Below are positions 5,256-5,532 of a stretch of DNA of 5,532 nucleotides, piece by piece. The first letter of the stretch is position 1, and each line of letters begins with the position of its first letter. This stretch comes from Thauera sp. Its GTDB lineage: Bacteria; Pseudomonadota; Gammaproteobacteria; Burkholderiales; Rhodocyclaceae. The notes beneath the pieces are model-generated. The model made no database searches and had not been told where the DNA came from. It saw only the letters and a list, made by a program, of their open reading frames with translations. Both the position numbers and the translations under genes were made by a program. The stretch is taken from the NCBI GenBank assembly GCA_023150215.1, contig JAKLLJ010000234.1:1-5532 (forward strand), in the 5' to 3' direction.

Positions 5256-5532
5256 TCAGTAATGCGGCGTCTCGTTCGGCCGCAGGTCGAACAGCAGCAC
5301 TTCGGCCTGCTCGCCCTTGGCAAGATTGACCTCACGCACATTGCGCAGCTTGACCGCGTCGCCGGCCGCCAGACGCTGGCCGTTGAGCTCAAGCGCACCG
5401 CGCGCCACATGGACGTAGGCGAAGCGGTTCGCGGGCAGCTCGAGACACTGCGCTTCGTCGCCGTCGAAGAGGCCTGCAAAGACGCGCGCATCCTGATGCA
5501 CCGACAACGAACCGTCGGCACCATCGGGCGAG
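5256..5532 (-). CDS. Pirin/YhhW-family cupin protein, C-terminal part (5' end beyond window)
   Basis: Only the last 91 residues are visible; the frame is open to the right edge, and full pirin/YhhW proteins are about 230-290 residues. The visible part is the C-terminal cupin half. It has SPDGADGSLSVHQDARVFAG (visible residues 1-20), YVHVARGALELNGQRLAAGD (39-58) and EVLLFDL (77-83), which match the C-terminal region of YhhW-type pirins. The C-terminal barrel of these bicupins generally lacks the metal site, which lies in the N-terminal half not seen here. Some members have quercetin 2,3-dioxygenase activity in vitro and others act as regulators or redox sensors, so the role is open. The stop is the TGA at 5256-5258. 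Its separation of about 280 nt from the PepSY gene argues against tight co-translation, though both read the same way. Confidence 0.85.
   Translation of the reverse strand, partial: SPDGADGSLSVHQDARVFAGLFDGDEAQCLELPANRFAYVHVARGALELNGQRLAAGDAVKLRNVREVNLAKGEQAEVLLFDLRPNETPHY

Noticed and set aside
5186..5524. Minus-strand frame of 112 codons overlapping the pirin-like gene
   Set aside because: The alternative frame gives a clear pirin C-terminal sequence. This one is Arg/Ser/Cys-rich with no domain.

Overview
The window is GC-rich and uses strongly G/C-ending codons. This, together with the gene content, fits a betaproteobacterium of the Rhodocyclales (Thauera/Azoarcus/Zoogloea type). That placement is inferred from composition and protein resemblance, not from a marker gene. 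Nearly all confident coding sequence is on the minus strand. No rRNA, tRNA, CRISPR array, transposase or integrase gene was seen.

Right-to-left on the minus strand, positions 3717 to 1 hold the downstream part of a surface-polysaccharide operon. It encodes a Wzx-like polysaccharide flippase (2368-3717), then a Wzy/O-antigen-ligase-type membrane protein (828-2384), then an NAD-dependent epimerase/dehydratase that runs off the left edge (1-835). The genes overlap by 17 and 8 nt, so translation is probably coupled. The expected logic is that the epimerase helps supply a sugar nucleotide, the flippase moves the lipid-linked repeat unit across the inner membrane, and the Wzy-like protein polymerises or ligates it on the periplasmic side. 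The epimerase is odd: the catalytic Lys of the YxxxK motif reads as Thr.

Positions 3718-4043 are a divergent intergenic region with a (GCCAC)4 tandem repeat. On the plus strand follows a small 87-residue protein (4044-4307). It looks like the head and tail of a larger repeat-containing hypothetical protein joined with the middle missing. Positions 4308-4562 hold at most a doubtful short reading frame.

Positions 4563-4651 carry a REP-like inverted repeat with GTAGGAGCG at both ends. One arm supplies the stop codon of the next gene, a secreted PepSY-domain protein (4648-4974, minus). About 65-95 nt upstream of that gene is a repeat/palindrome cluster (5039-5070) resembling an OmpR-family response-regulator site. 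A spacer of about 185 nt with one strong hairpin separates it from the C-terminal part of a pirin/YhhW-type cupin protein (5256-5532, minus), cut by the right edge.

The most interesting points are the missing catalytic Lys in the epimerase, the apparently compacted 87-residue protein, the REP-like repeat fused to a gene end, and the operator-like site upstream of the PepSY gene. I see no clearly new multi-gene system.
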